This document shows positions 1 through 12,390 of a DNA stretch of 64,000 nucleotides, one piece after another (the stretch's first letter is position 1; every line of letters starts with the position of its first letter). Source of the stretch: Massospora cicadina (Eukaryota; Entomophthoromycota; Entomophthoromycetes; Entomophthorales; Entomophthoraceae). A program made the position numbers and the translations under genes. The DNA lies in contig JAKSZP010014958.1 in NCBI GenBank assembly GCA_022478985.1, positions 1 to 64,000 on the forward strand, in the 5' to 3' direction. The notes below the pieces were generated by a model, which saw nothing but the letters and a program-made list of their open reading frames with translations, searched no databases and was not told the origin of the DNA.

Positions 1-700
1 GGGGAATACTCTCATCCTTGCCACATCTCGCCTAGTAACCCCAGTCTTATTATAATTCCTCCCCTCATCCTCAGCCAAATCACTCCCAACAGTTCAACTT
101 CCACTCCGGTACTGTTTTCAAAAATCGTCAGCACCCAACTTCTGACCTGGACCTGGTTACGCCAACCGTCAACAAAATTATTGCCCTGGACCCTCATATG
201 AGAACCAAGAATGCAGTTCTTATTGGGTGAATTGTTTTTATTGTGGTTGCCTTGGCCAACTAGCACAGAGTTTCCCTAAATGTCAAGTTCACTACGTACA
301 ACAGGATCAATACTACCAGGGAAAGTTGGATGGAGTAGAGACATGACTTTCTACCTCCGCTATACCAACCCCTAACGCCTCACCTGAGTCAATTATATTA
401 TATCCAGTAGAAGTCACTCATATGATGACGGGATTTTATCACAGCAATCAATTGGAGGAATGAATGTACTAACATGAGCGTAAGCCAAGGCCGCAGTGGA
501 TGAAAGCCTCAAGAGTAACTAAAGTGTACTCTTCTAAGAGAGCGATCAAGCTTCCTCAGAAAAGCTGGATTTAGCTGCAGATGTGGCAACCCTGAAAGGA
601 TTAAACGTCTCCATTCTGAAAGATACCTTTGTTAAAGATTACCCCAAAGTTGGTGACGGGAATATGAGTCCTCTTGGTAAAAGAGATCCCATAAATGTTC
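1..700 (+). pseudogene. gag C-terminal remnant of element A with broken zinc knuckle
   Basis: The nucleocapsid end of a Ty3 gag. At 233-274 the frame shows Cys-x2-Cys-x4, then Gln where His is expected, then x4 and Phe where the last Cys is expected. The CCHC knuckle has therefore lost its His and final Cys. Upstream translation is Ser/Asn/Gln/Pro rich, as is common in gag linkers. The corresponding knuckle in element B (8225-8266) is intact, which supports the reading. Frame continuity is poor and only the knuckle is firmly recognisable. Confidence 0.55.
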
Positions 701-739
701 ACATATTAAACAGTCAAAAATCTTCTTATTCTTAGTGTT

Positions 740-3668
740 AATACCATAGCATTTGTATAGCAAAAACAGAGTTTGTGCCATAAAAAGGTATGGGCGCTCT
801 GGTCAATATAGTTTCTAATAAGTTGATGCCAATTTGACGTTAAAGACTGATGTGGACCATCAAATGGTGTAAAGGACTGCTGAAGTGAAAAGCACAGTCT
901 CTGAGGGAGCGTACAGCGCGTTAACTTTTCAATTTGGGTCCATTTTCATCAAAGCTCTGGCATTAGTTCTACCCAACAGTAATTAAGACCTGCTAATTAT
1001 ACTGCTTACCTGCAACACTTCAGGGTTGTCATTAATATGATGGAGGAGACCTTTGAATATCTGAAGCAACATATCCCAATTTTTTTGCCTCTAGCGGAGT
1101 GCCAAAGGATTTGGTGCACATGGGCCATATCAATCTTTCATATAGTGACAGAGTGATTCTGGTTCTCTATCATCTTCTAAAAAGCAAGACTCGTCCCCTT
1201 ACCCAGAAGATATATGAATACTAAGGGCTGCCGTCAGAGCTGCTGTAGCTATATTTTCCCCTCCGGACACCAAGTCATTGTGAACACTGAGTTAGAGGTG
1301 GAAGTTGCAGCTGGGCTCTATGGAAAGGTCATTGGACCCTATCAGCAAATAGAGCTTGAGCCCCATGTGGCTCCAGGGATTATAATCCCAGGACATAATT
1401 AGATCATGGTTCTGTTAGCAAATCTTCAAAATGAACCAATGCAAATCTGCCGACATTAAGTAGTGGCATATTTACACTTGCCCCAGATTGAGGAGGTCCT
1501 TCAGGTTCATGACTTTGGTTCTTTGAATAGTTTTGGTCTAACCGTTGAGTTGCAGCCCAGTGTAATGACAGTGGTACCGCAGGAGAATTTAATAGGGTTT
1601 TTGGAAGAACAAAAAACAAAAGTGATAGCTTTATTCCAAAAGTATAAGGAGATATTCACCATCAATGACCACGATATAAGGTGTGCACTGGGTGTGGTCC
1701 ATTGATTAAATACTGGGGATCATCCTCCCATCAGATCTCAGCCAATGAGCCACTCAAGGTCAGCTGAAGACGTTGTCACCAAGTAGATATAAGTTGCTGG
1801 AGCAATGGATTCTCAAACCTTTTAAGAGTCCGTGATCTTCTCCCATTTTAATTGTCAAAAACTAAAGAAGGTATCAACCATATGGTGTTTGACTACCATG
1901 AAGCTCAACAGTATTTTAAAGGACTTGTATCTCTTGCTTAGATCAACAATGCATTTGATCATTTAAGAGGAGCTTGCTACTTCTCAGCAATGGATTTAAT
2001 ATCGGGTTATTGGCAAATTATGTTACCCATGGCTAACAGGAGAAATGCGCCATAGTCACATCCCAAGACTTTTTCCAACCAACCTGTATGCCAAAAGGGC
2101 TGTAAAATGCCCGGCTACATTCCAACGAGCCATGGAGACTATCCTCAGCGACATAAAGCTGTCATTTGTCCTTGTATACCTCAACAATGTTAATGTTTTC
2201 TCTCAAACCTTTTCTGAACACCTTGATCATCTAGAAGCAAATAATGCTGGCGCGCTGAGGCGAATATCAAGATTAAGCCTTATAAAGGTATCTTCTTCAA
2301 GGATCATTTGGTTCCTGGGGTTTGTGGTAGACTCCAAGGGGCTAAAGCCACAGCCAGCCAAGGTGGAGGCCATCCAAAAAATGACCACATCAACCAGTAA
2401 GTGTGATATAGAGGTAATTTTGGTAATGGTTGGCTACTACCAGCGTTCCATCCTTAACTTCATCTGTATTGGGGACCGCTATTTGAGTTGTTAAAGATGG
2501 ATGCCGTGATATAATGGAATATAACCCCTCAAGACTCTTTGACACACTTTGTGCGGTGCTGATTAGCGCACCGGTGCTACAATATCAACACTTTGATAAT
2601 GAGTTCATTGTTTAGACGGATGTGTCCTTTTCTGCTGTAGTGGTGGTTCTATCTCAAAAAAGACGAAGAGTGGGAGGAGCACCCAGTGGAGTAATGCAGA
2701 TGAAGCCTGAATTGCTACAAACTAAATAAACTATGACCAAATGAGAGTGCTTAACAGTAATCTACGTGTGTATAAGTTATTTAGGGTTTACTTGCATGGG
2801 GTTAAGCTTAAAGTCACTATGGATCACACGTCGTTACATTAGTTCTAGAACCTCAAGGAGCCTGAAGGGCGTCTAGCCCATGTGTCCTCAAACTGCAGGC
2901 CTATGACCTTGAAATCCCAACCAATTAGGGTTAAAACATCAGAACGTCAACTGCTTATCTAGATTGCCAACATTGCCGTGATGTGGATCTCAGTGATTGA
3001 TGTATGATAAGATGTTTAACTAATATGATAATGAACCGCCCCAAGTGATAAAAGCGTTGCATGAGATGCAAATGAATACCTTCCAATGGAATGGGGAACT
3101 GTACAAAAGGATTAGTGAATCTATGGTGAACTTTCTGTGACCCTCAGAACGGCCTGGTATTATTATGAGCGCACATAAGGCAGTTGGACATGGTGGTGTG
3201 CGAGACAATGGAACTGTTGCTACCTTGGTATACTGGGAAAGCATGAACTTTGACATGCTTGAAACCATTTTCTTTTGCCACCAGCGCCAAGTGGAAAATT
3301 CATTCCACCAGAAGACCTTGTACTGGTTATTGAACCCCACACCTTTCTTGTCATACAGTTTCCCTATATATTGTTGTCCTCTACCAATGGCAGCTAACTG
3401 GTACTAGTACATTCTAGTGGCTATCAACCACTTTCCAGGTGGGATGAAGCATGGGCAATATGGGATTTATGGCGGTCATAGTGGCTAAGTTTGTAATAAA
3501 ATGTATTATTCAGTGACATGGCTGCCCTTGGTTCATTATTACCAATAGTGGAACCAACTTCACCTTGCATATTTTTCCAAAGTGAAATGAGCTAATGGGC
3601 ATCCACAGGGTTCTGATGACCCCAAACCACCCCAAGTCCATAAGAATGGTTGAACAGGTCAATGGTAC
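740..3668 (+). pseudogene. Ty3 pol remnant of element A: protease to integrase core
   Basis: Protease trace near 785-830 reads GMGALVNIVSNKL, where an Asp-Ser/Thr-Gly-Ala motif is expected, so the catalytic Asp is gone. An RT trace begins near 1810, with MDLISGYWQI at about 1990. The CPATFQRAMETIL block lies near 2110. The active site, normally Tyr-x-Asp-Asp, reads Tyr-Leu-Asn-Asn (2177-2188). RNase H traces follow: a TDVSFSAVVVVLS block near 2617 and [11 protein letters not shown] near 2850. The integrase spans about 3150-3668 and breaks off where element B inserted. Many in-frame stops. The reading rests on matching block order with element B's better preserved pol. Confidence 0.75.
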
Positions 3669-4736
3669 TGTTAGATTTTGATTGTTATCTTAAAAATAAT
3701 CCTTTGAGAAAACTGTCAATGTTGATAGATTACTCTCATTGATGGAATCATTGATCCTTACCAATTTATCTGAATAATCTGATAAATCAGAAAAACTCAA
3801 AACCTCCTTGATTGCATCTAAACAACCCAATTATTGTATCTAATAGCAACAATGATATAATTCTTTTGGTTAAAAATGGGACCCACTTGGGTGAATCAAA
3901 TGAGTTTACAGCACAAACCTAATTTCATTTTCGAATTTAATGCAAAGACAAAGAATGAATTCTAATTTTTATGTATGTTATTCAATGTAATTGGCACAAT
4001 CGTACTTGTATATGGACAGTACAATTAGGGTATAACTAGTACTATTAAGAAGCCTGATGATGTCACAATTAGGGGTGCGTCATTATCTGAATTACATATA
4101 TTCGTTTCCCCCATATATTGTATTTGTCAGCTTTATGAAAAAACGAAATTGGATCTTGTTGGGAGGTGGGTATACTCCATTGAGGTATTAATATCAAGCC
4201 TAAAAATTTTCCTGATTATGAGAGTAGTAGTGCCTCAAATCAGAATAAACAATTGTAATTAAGTTAATTCAATGGCCAAATTAACTTGAGGATTTTTAAT
4301 AAACACTGCCATAATCCGTATCGGATGGGAATGGCTTCAATGAACACATTTTATAGATGCGTTTGGCCATGAGATGCACTAGAGGTATAATATACTGGCG
4401 TCTGGCCCTAAAATGAAATCATCATCTTTCCATATAATCATAAATTCATCATATATTATATTATATTTATTTTATCTTTAGAGAAAAAAGTATAGACAAG
4501 CATTCAGGAGAGCTTGTCAAACTATCTGAGTCTGGATAGTTCCCAATTAGAGAGGAAAAAATACCCAAAGGACACAAAAAAGGCAAGTATATATTGTTTT
4601 TGCTTTGTAATCTTCCGAATGGTTAGGAAATACCATAAAACACATAGCATAATCAAGGTTAGATCATCTGAAACTCTTACCAACTATTGAAACAGGACTC
4701 TTTTAATTAAGCGAGTAAGTCCTTTAGAAACTATTA
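3669..4736 (+). repeat. 5' LTR of element B
   Basis: Matches 13592-14653 over its whole length with many substitutions and small gaps. Shared landmarks are the block ending CTCATTGATGG near 3750, AGGGGTGCGTCATTAT near 4072, the segment starting GATGCGTTTGGCCATGAGAT near 4360, and AAGCGAGTAAGTCCT at its end. The divergence suggests an old insertion. The 3' boundary is set by loss of similarity and is accurate to a few bases only. Confidence 0.8.
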
Positions 4737-6334
4737 AGTGTTTCTTAGTGAAACCACGTTTCACTTTTATATGAATAATTATTCAAATACCAGGCAGAAG
4801 CTGCCAGAAGATACAACGAAATGATATGTAAACCCATTCCTTAGAAATCACTGAGTACTTCAACACTGTTCGTCAAAATACTGAGGATAGTACTTTGTGC
4901 TCCTTAGTCTCATCATTGTGTGAAGAGGGCATGTGAACTCAACAGGTCCGATCAGGTTTACCTCTGACAGTGTAAAGAGATGATATAGACCCTATTTAAT
5001 GGATATAGGATTTTTATCTCACAGGTGGACCCATCTTTTGGGCTGTTTTATTAATTGAAGGATCATGCCTTAAAAATGGAGATGTATATGCAGCACTGAG
5101 AGGCAATCATGGCAACTCTGGCCTGACGCCTCATTTGTACACAAGCAACCAACGAGTTCTTGGTTAGCTTATTACAGCCCTCAAATATGCACTAAAGGTA
5201 TTTTGGCTCAGAAGAATATAGAGCTTGCGGAGGTATACATAGTTCAATAGGAAGAGTGATTTTCCCAATTTAAACTACTGGATAAGCTGAATTCCAGCTT
5301 CAATGATGTAAGAAAGGCTATCATTAAACAATACAGAACAGGTCAAAGATGCCCACAGATGATTTAATAGTTTGAAAGAACAACTTAATGAAAAATTTCT
5401 AAAGATTGCAGCTGAGGGCCTCTTTTTGCATCGATTAATCAGTGAGTGGGTCCTTATTATTAATATATGCTGCCAGAAATTAGAAAATCACTCCAAATTT
5501 ACGTCATCATGGATTATACGCTTGACCAAAAATGCCACTTCTGCTCAACGAAATTACCTAGAATTGAAAACTATGCATGATCAGCTCGATGAATATGCCC
5601 AAACTGAGTTGGCATATTACAAAAGGCGTTAAAGATCTGGCTGTCATGCCAGTAGGGCTGGATTACGAGGAGGATTTTGCACAAAATCATGAAGAATTCT
5701 TGAAACTCCAGTCAACCATTTTGTAAGTGCAAGCCAAGAACGTTGAACTTGATAATGAAAAACAAGATCTCCAAAACAGGCTATCAACAATATATGACCG
5801 TGTTGCTGATCTTACCAAAGATGTGAAGCATATACTGGATTCTCAAATTACCTTTAGAAAAGCATGTTATAGTCTTAAAAAGTAAGATGGTGCTCTAAAG
5901 GAGAAAGGTTGAGACTGTTCATCAGACCTCAAGACGGAGATCTGTAAGACCTCTAAGTATTTGGGCAGAAAACAACTGGGGAAATTAAATAAGGCCAGAA
6001 TTCAGGCTTCCAAATTGAGCAGTTTTAAACAATTTCATAAAGCAGAATCTTTAGGGGTGAGATATATGCTGATATGGATATTTTAGATTCTTGTTCAATG
6101 CTCAAAATTTTTGCTTCCATCTCAACTCTGGATGATACTCATCATGAATATGGACCAATTCTAGCAGAAGATTCCCTAGAATGTTCAAACTCTAGGTGAA
6201 GTGTAACTTCACTGGCCAATTATGGCGTAATGACTTTAAGCTCTTGAATTTGCCTAGATTTGACAAAGAAGGAAGTGTACATTCATTTCAAAAATTGTTC
6301 AACAAAGCGATGTGAGGAGGATTTGATCATGCAA
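4737..6334 (+). pseudogene. gag N-terminal half of element B
   Basis: Region between the 5' LTR and the inserted solo LTR. Several frames give gag-like, charged, probably coiled-coil protein. The clearest stretch is at 5630-5880, rich in Glu, Lys, Leu and Asp (for example EEDFAQNHEEFLKLQ and VADLTKDVKHILDSQ). An open frame of 86 codons sits at 5372-5632. Near 6240 a stretch reads NLPRFDKEGSVHSFQKLF, just before the break at 6335. Assignment as gag comes from its place between LTR and zinc knuckle, not from a recognised family motif. Confidence 0.55.
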
Positions 6335-6339
6335 GGTCT

Positions 6340-7709
6340 TGTCATGGAAACGGCAGAAGAAGCTTAGACCAGCCTGCCAGGTGGGATGTGTAAGCACCCA
6401 AAAAGCAAGCCAGAATGCCAGAGGCATTGCTGACTGAATGACTTGGTATGGAGCTGGGCAGTGGGAGACAACGGAGTGTTGGTGTAGCAACATGGTGAGA
6501 ATGATCCCAATAATGAACCACACTGAACTCACTCCTGACCCAGGGGGCCTTGCTGCAGGGGGTGGGATCACTGAGATAGTCTTGAAAAGATCCTCGGCAT
6601 ATAATGCCATCTCAACTGGGGTGACAAGGAGGCGGATTCTCTTTTGAAATTGGTGGGCATACAGCCACAAGATCCCCATGTATTGCTGACAGAAAGTAAC
6701 AATAATGGGGTTATAGAGCCAAAAATACCGGACTTGCTGAACCCAATTGATGATGGAGGGGTCATAGTGGTCAAGAATACTGGTAGAACCCATCTGGTGA
6801 ACGTACTGACAGGCCACCAGGGGAATGCCATCAGGGATGCAGTCAGAAGAAAATAAATAAATTTAGTTTTTTTGATAAAACTTTAATTGAAGGAAAGTAA
6901 GAAAATTGACCAACAATTTTTTCAGTGCTTGTGAAACTGATTAAATAGTAGTCAATTGGGGTAGTGATAAGATAGGATCGGGTCCCACAATTTCAACCTA
7001 ACCATCAAATTGTTTTGGAATGGGCAGGTTTGTTCCTTGAGAACTGACATCGCAAAATTTGGCAGTGGGCTGAGTCTCTGTCAGTTTGACCTCAAACATC
7101 TGAACTGGGGCTCAGCTACATTTCTGACAGTTGGCATGATGGCATTTGGCCCAACAAGTGACAGGAATCCCCCAAGGCCACCCCATATAGGGATGGGTCC
7201 ATTTGGTTTGGAACGGGTTTGGGACACCCAACCCACCCGCACTCAGTCACTGAACCATCCATTTGGTCAATGGCAACACATTGGCTGCAATACCCGAATT
7301 ACCAACAAAAGGCTTCAAACCCTCGTCAATGATGCCCAATGTTTGTTCTACTGGCTTATTGATTGAATTGGAGCCATTTTGCGATCTGGTCAATATCTCA
7401 TTATTCATGCCTTTACAGCCATTTGAAATTCAGCCATCGGCCAGATTGCCACTCGAATTAGATCTGACCAATTATTATTTGGCAATCTTGGAACAGATTT
7501 CACTAATTCCTCGCAACATTTCTGCTGAGGTGAGTGTGGGTACCAGGGGTGGGATCCAAAGTGGGAGAGCTGTTACCCATCGCTCATCTACTACATGAGC
7601 GAGATCACCCTGAGTAACAAGGGGTACCACCATCCTCTTTAGTGTCTTTTTATTTGGCAATGGGAAGATGGCCTGATCAAGAGCCAAGGGACGTTCCCCG
7701 GGACTTACA
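6340..7709 (-). mobile_element. Solo LTR of the long-LTR (E-type) Ty3 family, inside element B gag
   Basis: A 1370-bp sequence bounded by TGTCATGG and GACTTACA (TG...CA) and flanked by a perfect 5-bp duplication, GGTCT (6335-6339 and 7710-7714). Read on the minus strand it begins TGTAAGTCC and matches the LTRs of elements E1 and E2 and the solo LTR at 58724-59875. Shared parts include the CCAGAATGCCAGAGGCATT segment near its left end, the GGCCACCCCATATAGGG block, and the conserved dyad box (7581-7601). No internal coding region remains, so it arose by LTR-LTR recombination. Open frames inside it on both strands are treated as chance. Confidence 0.92.
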
Positions 7710-7714
7710 GGTCT

Positions 7715-8527
7715 ACAGCTCCCATCAACTAACTGGACTCCCATAGTGTTGATCTTGTTATGCCCTATATGGGTACCAACTGTCCTATTTGGATGCGAAA
7801 AACGCCATAATAAGACAATTTGGAGGTCCTGATAAGATAGCAGCCCAAAAGCCAGATTTGTCAATATCCTATTCTAGAGTAATGAGTCCATCAGAGACTT
7901 TGTGGATAGATTCTTACATGAGGCTCAGGTCCTACTCATTATAATGCACTAAACAAATTTGACGCAACAATTGCCATGCAGCATGCTGTTAAACCATATC
8001 ATGACTTTTAGCGTGTCATGATTCTGGCCTTCAATTGAACCATGGGAACATTAGAGCTCATAAATTATTTGAGACAGTGCACAAGTAGATTCCACGCCCC
8101 TAATCAGCCCAAAGAGCAATTGAAATTTTAATTTTTTGGACCAAAGAATAAAAATTAGAACGAAGAGGGAAAAAAACAATTGTCCTGTATATCAGAAAAC
8201 AATCAGCAAACAGGGCTGATTACCTGTCATAATTGTGGCCAAAAGGGACATTTTGCTAGTCGGTGCTACAGATGGTCAGATAAAAAACTTGGGGTCAATG
8301 TGGCCTTAAAGGTTAACAATGAAGAAATGCGGGAAAAGAGCAGATGGAGTAGAGGCGGAATGCTCTACCTCCACCAATGCTTTACATTTATTACACCTGA
8401 CCCTGGCAAGATTTTATTAGCTGAAAAAGTGGCTGAAGATGGCCTGCACTACATCATGGCCGATGATGTACATATGGTCACAACCAGATCCCAGAAAGGC
8501 CAAAAGCCAAGAAATGTAACAGAATAA
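7715..8527 (+). pseudogene. gag C-terminal half of element B with intact CCHC zinc knuckle
   Basis: Resumes gag after the solo LTR; near 7790 a frame reads LDAKNAIIRQFGGPD, gag-like. An uninterrupted frame at 8180-8527 (115 codons) contains a perfect Cys-x2-Cys-x4-His-x4-Cys knuckle, CHNCGQKGHFASRC, at 8225-8266. Its downstream part ends MADDVHMVTTRSQKGQKP. This knuckle is the nucleic-acid-binding part of nucleocapsid. The frame upstream of 8180 is broken. Unlike element A, all four metal ligands are kept. Confidence 0.8.
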
Positions 8528-8779
8528 GCCCAAATAGAGGCCACTAAACCTTACGCTAAGCAAATTACAACCATGGCCTTGATCATCATACTACTCGCTC
8601 CTGTGATCTTCCCTCTTTAAAGGATGTGCAGATCACAATTCCCATGCAGACTCACGTAGAAAACTTCCCTTAAATATGTTATTGCATCAAATCACACTTG
8701 GTGTCAGGCTACTCTGAATCTTTTCACTTAATAAATACTTCTGAACCATACTCAGAATGTACTTAAGCCAATATTGCTG

Positions 8780-11700
8780 TCAATATGGTATGTTTAGCCA
8801 TTATTGATAGTGGATCTCCTTTAATTATCGTTAGCACTAGGTTGGTAAAGAAGTTGGGAATAGCCTGTATGTTGCCCATGATCAAGAATATGGCACTTCG
8901 GGTACACATACCACTAGATCACTTGGGGATATAGTGCCTTACCTAATAATATTTTGATCTATATTAGTATCCGCTCCAGCTATAGTTCTACCTAATCAGA
9001 ACTATGAGGTCCTTATTGATACCAATTTTTTGACAAGATATGGAGTAATTACTAGTCATAATTATGACACCTTAACTATCCTGAAACAAACCATCCTATT
9101 TACTATAAAAAATTTCAAGAACGAGACTGAAAAAACCTAATCAGTTTATTAATTTGGTCTATCAGTACAGAATAATATCCATCAAATATTCTAAATTGAA
9201 GCGCCAAGTTAAGCCCCTACCAACGCAAATCCATTAGTCTAAGGACATACCCCTTCGAGCAAACAGGGAGCTAACTTTGTACTTTGGAATGCAGGCAATA
9301 GTCCTGACTAGGCTAACAATTTAGATCCCAGAAGGACTCTATGGCAAAGTTTATCAACCATGGTCCTGAACTCAACTTGCATCTTTCATAGCACTCAGGA
9401 TAATTTATTCCTGAGCATCACGAAATCAGTATACTCTGCACAAACATGCAGAATCGGCCCATTGTCATCAAAAGGCACCAAGTGGTGGCCTATCTCCATT
9501 AGATTTTGTAATGGATATTGAATTGTTTCAAGAGTTTGGAACCTTGGATGAGCTAGTGCTTCCTGATTATGAGTTACATTACGTTCATAATGTCATACCT
9601 ATGGCCAATTTAAGTGAACTAAATGACCAGGAGAAGGACTTAGTCTATTCATTATTATAAAAGTACCGTGAAATAATCACCAAGGATGATTTTGACTTGG
9701 AATGCACAAGAGGAGTAAACCATACAATAGACACAGGGGATCATATACCTATTTTAATAAAGGCCAATTAGACGTTAGAAACTTTTGAAAGGTTGTATCA
9801 AAAGAGATTAAGAAACTTCTTAACCGCATTATGCTAATACCATCTAAGAGTCCATGGGCTGCACCCATTCTAAATTGTAAAAAAGAAAGAAAGGAGCAAT
9901 AGGGTTGTTATTGACTACCGGAAGTTTAACAACATTACAAAAATGGAAAACTATCCTCTTCCACGTATTGACAATGCCCTAGATAAGCTCAGGGGTACCA
10001 ATTACTCCTCAGCAATGTTAATTAGTGGGTATTGGCAGATTGACATGCCAGAAAATGAGTGAGAAAAGTGCGCCATTGTGCCCTGAAGGGATTATTTTAA
10101 CTGTTGAGGATGTACTAAGAATTCTAAAAATGCGCCCGTGACCTTCCAGAGAGCAATGGACACCATATAGGCAATCTTAAAGTGTCATATTTACTAGTAT
10201 ACCTAGACAATATTAAAGTTTTTAGTTGCACTTTCAATGAACACCTAAAGCATCTGGAAGAGGTTTTTAAATGGTTAGAAGCTTCAAACTTAAAGATCAA
10301 GCCCCAGAAGTGTCAATTCTTTTAATGACCAACTAGAGTCCTTTAGTTTCTTAATTGGTAAAGAAGGTCTTTGGTCGCAACCAGCCAAATCGGAAGCAAT
10401 ATCTAAGATGAAGAGGCCCAAATCCAAACGGACATTCAAGATGTTTGGGTATGATCGTTACTATCGCCAATTAATTGTTGACTTTTCTCAAATTGAAGAA
10501 CCTTTGTTTATCTACTTAAGGATAAGATTCCTTTTGAGTGGAATTCAGATTGCTAGGAGGTGTTTGACCGGCTTTGTTTGGCCCTATTAGTCTCAAAAGT
10601 ATTGCTCTATCCTGATTTTGACCAAGAGTTGATTGTTCAGACGGATGCGTCATTAACAGCAGGTGGAGCTGTATTGTTTTAATGTTAGAGAAGATGGCGA
10701 AATCCACCCAGTAGCCTATGATAGTTGGACCTAAATGCCCAGTAAAGAAAATATACGGTGACAGAAATGGAATGTTTGTTAGCTATATATGCCTATAAAC
10801 ATTTCTGAGTACATTGTCATGGAATTATTATACCATAGTTACTGATCATGCATCTCTAAGATGGCTTAATAACTTGAAGGAGCCAGAAGGACGTTTATCT
10901 CGGTGGGCACTTAAGCTTCAGGCTTATGATAGATACTATCAAGCATTGGGTTGGTGCAAAGCATCAGAATGCTGATTGCTTGTCTTGTCTGCCCAGTGTA
11001 GAAACTCTCTGTCATCCTGAAGATGTTTTATTCCAGAAAATGGCTAGTGGATCTTTTGCTGATAAACCCAATGCAATGCAGAAAATTCTCTACAAATTTT
11101 AAAAAGGACATTCACATTGAAAAAGAAGTCTTATCAAGGTGATTGATGGGAAGAGATATATATATCCCCGTCCCTCAGCCCAAGCAGATAATTATGGGTG
11201 CTCATAGAGCCACAGGCCACTGAAGCTTCAAGATAGCAAAGGAGTAAATCAAGCAAAATTATTATTGGAAATTGATGCTTTTGACATTCCTGAAACCTTG
11301 AGTTGTTGCCAAGAGTGCCAAGGGTAAAACCCTTCTAAAAAGCTACTCTATAACAGCTTGTTTAGGCCAGATTATCTTGGCACATTTTATCTATAGATGT
11401 GGTTAGACCCCTCCCAATTAGCAATGAATAAGCAAAATATAATTGTGGCAATTGATCACTTAACAAAATGGGTCGAAGACAGAGCTATTTGAGACTTATG
11501 AGCCTCAAACACAGCTTAATTCATCTTGGAGCAAAAATGCATCAGCACGGATGTCCTCAATTTATATTGACTGATAATGGCACAATTTTTACCAAAGATA
11601 TTCTCCAGAAACTCAATGAGTTTATGGGAGTGCGTGGTGTTTTATTAACTCCATACCACCCAGAAACAAATGGTGCAGTGGAACGAGTTAATGGAATACT

Positions 11701-12235
11701 TGTCAAATTTTAAGAACGCTGACTTCCCAGAAGCCCTCCAAATGGAGACATTTCTCAGTTTGGTCAATTTTTGCCTATAACATCTCTTGCCATTTGGCCA
11801 TGAAATTGTACTTTTTTCAACAGATATATGGGAAACATACAGCTTTACCACCGTTGTTGTATCCTTTGCTACTAGAGCCCAAAGGGTTAAGCTATTCTCA
11901 GTATGTTAAGAAGCAAATAGAAACCTTAGTCAAACTTTAAGCCCAGGCTTTTGATAATAACTTTGAGCTATGTAAGGCTCAACATGCAAAAGATCAGAAA
12001 AATCGGTATGATCTTCCCAAATTTGGTGTGGATGATGTTGTATTTTTTGTAACACCCACAGTTTAGGTTGAACTCAAAAGTTAAATTGCATTTGGGTCAG
12101 TTCATTTAGCATAATTGATAAAAAGTCAAACTTTACCTACACTTTAAGGAGAAAATTATGGGGCATGTCTATAGTTTAGTCCATGCTAAGTTAATGAGAA
12201 AGTATAGTAAATAGCCAAATAAGGAAGAAAAAATT
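8780..12235 (+). pseudogene. Ty3 pol of element B: protease, RT, RNase H, integrase
   Basis: Domains appear in Ty3 order. Protease active site AIIDSGSP is at 8797-8820, catalytic Asp intact. RT begins near 9900 with VVIDYRKFNNI, PLPRIDNALDKL and SGYWQIDMPENE; its active site reads Tyr-Leu-Asp-Asn (10200-10211), second Asp lost. RNase H: LIVQTDASLTAGGAVLF near 10630 and [18 protein letters not shown] near 10850. The integrase carries a truncated zinc region (MGAHRATGH, 11190), the core block IIVAIDHLTKWVED (11440), and ILTDNGTIF with NGAVERVNGIL at 11568-11703. The core Asp-Asp-Glu therefore survives even though the gene is broken by stops and frame changes. A C-terminal part reaches about 12230. 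Confidence 0.85.
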
Positions 12236-12390
12236 GATCTTTTTAGTGAGAAAAATTAAATAAAAACTGATGAAAAAAACCATTTATAGGAAAATAAATA
12301 TATAAACCTAAAAAAATTATATGAAAAAGAGAAATACATATAATAAATATTAGCTTTAATACAAAAAATAAAAATATTGGAAAAAAATTA
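12236..12390. other. A-rich spacer between pol of B and the antisense region
   Basis: About 150 bp, very A-rich, with short A runs and no gene. It separates the end of pol from the end of the antisense frame. It may be decayed untranslated DNA or an old poly(A)-like tail; nothing decides this. Confidence 0.4.

Noticed and set aside
6299..6817. 172-codon minus-strand open frame
   Set aside because: It starts in the solo LTR and runs across its TSD into element B gag sequence; other LTR copies have stops there.
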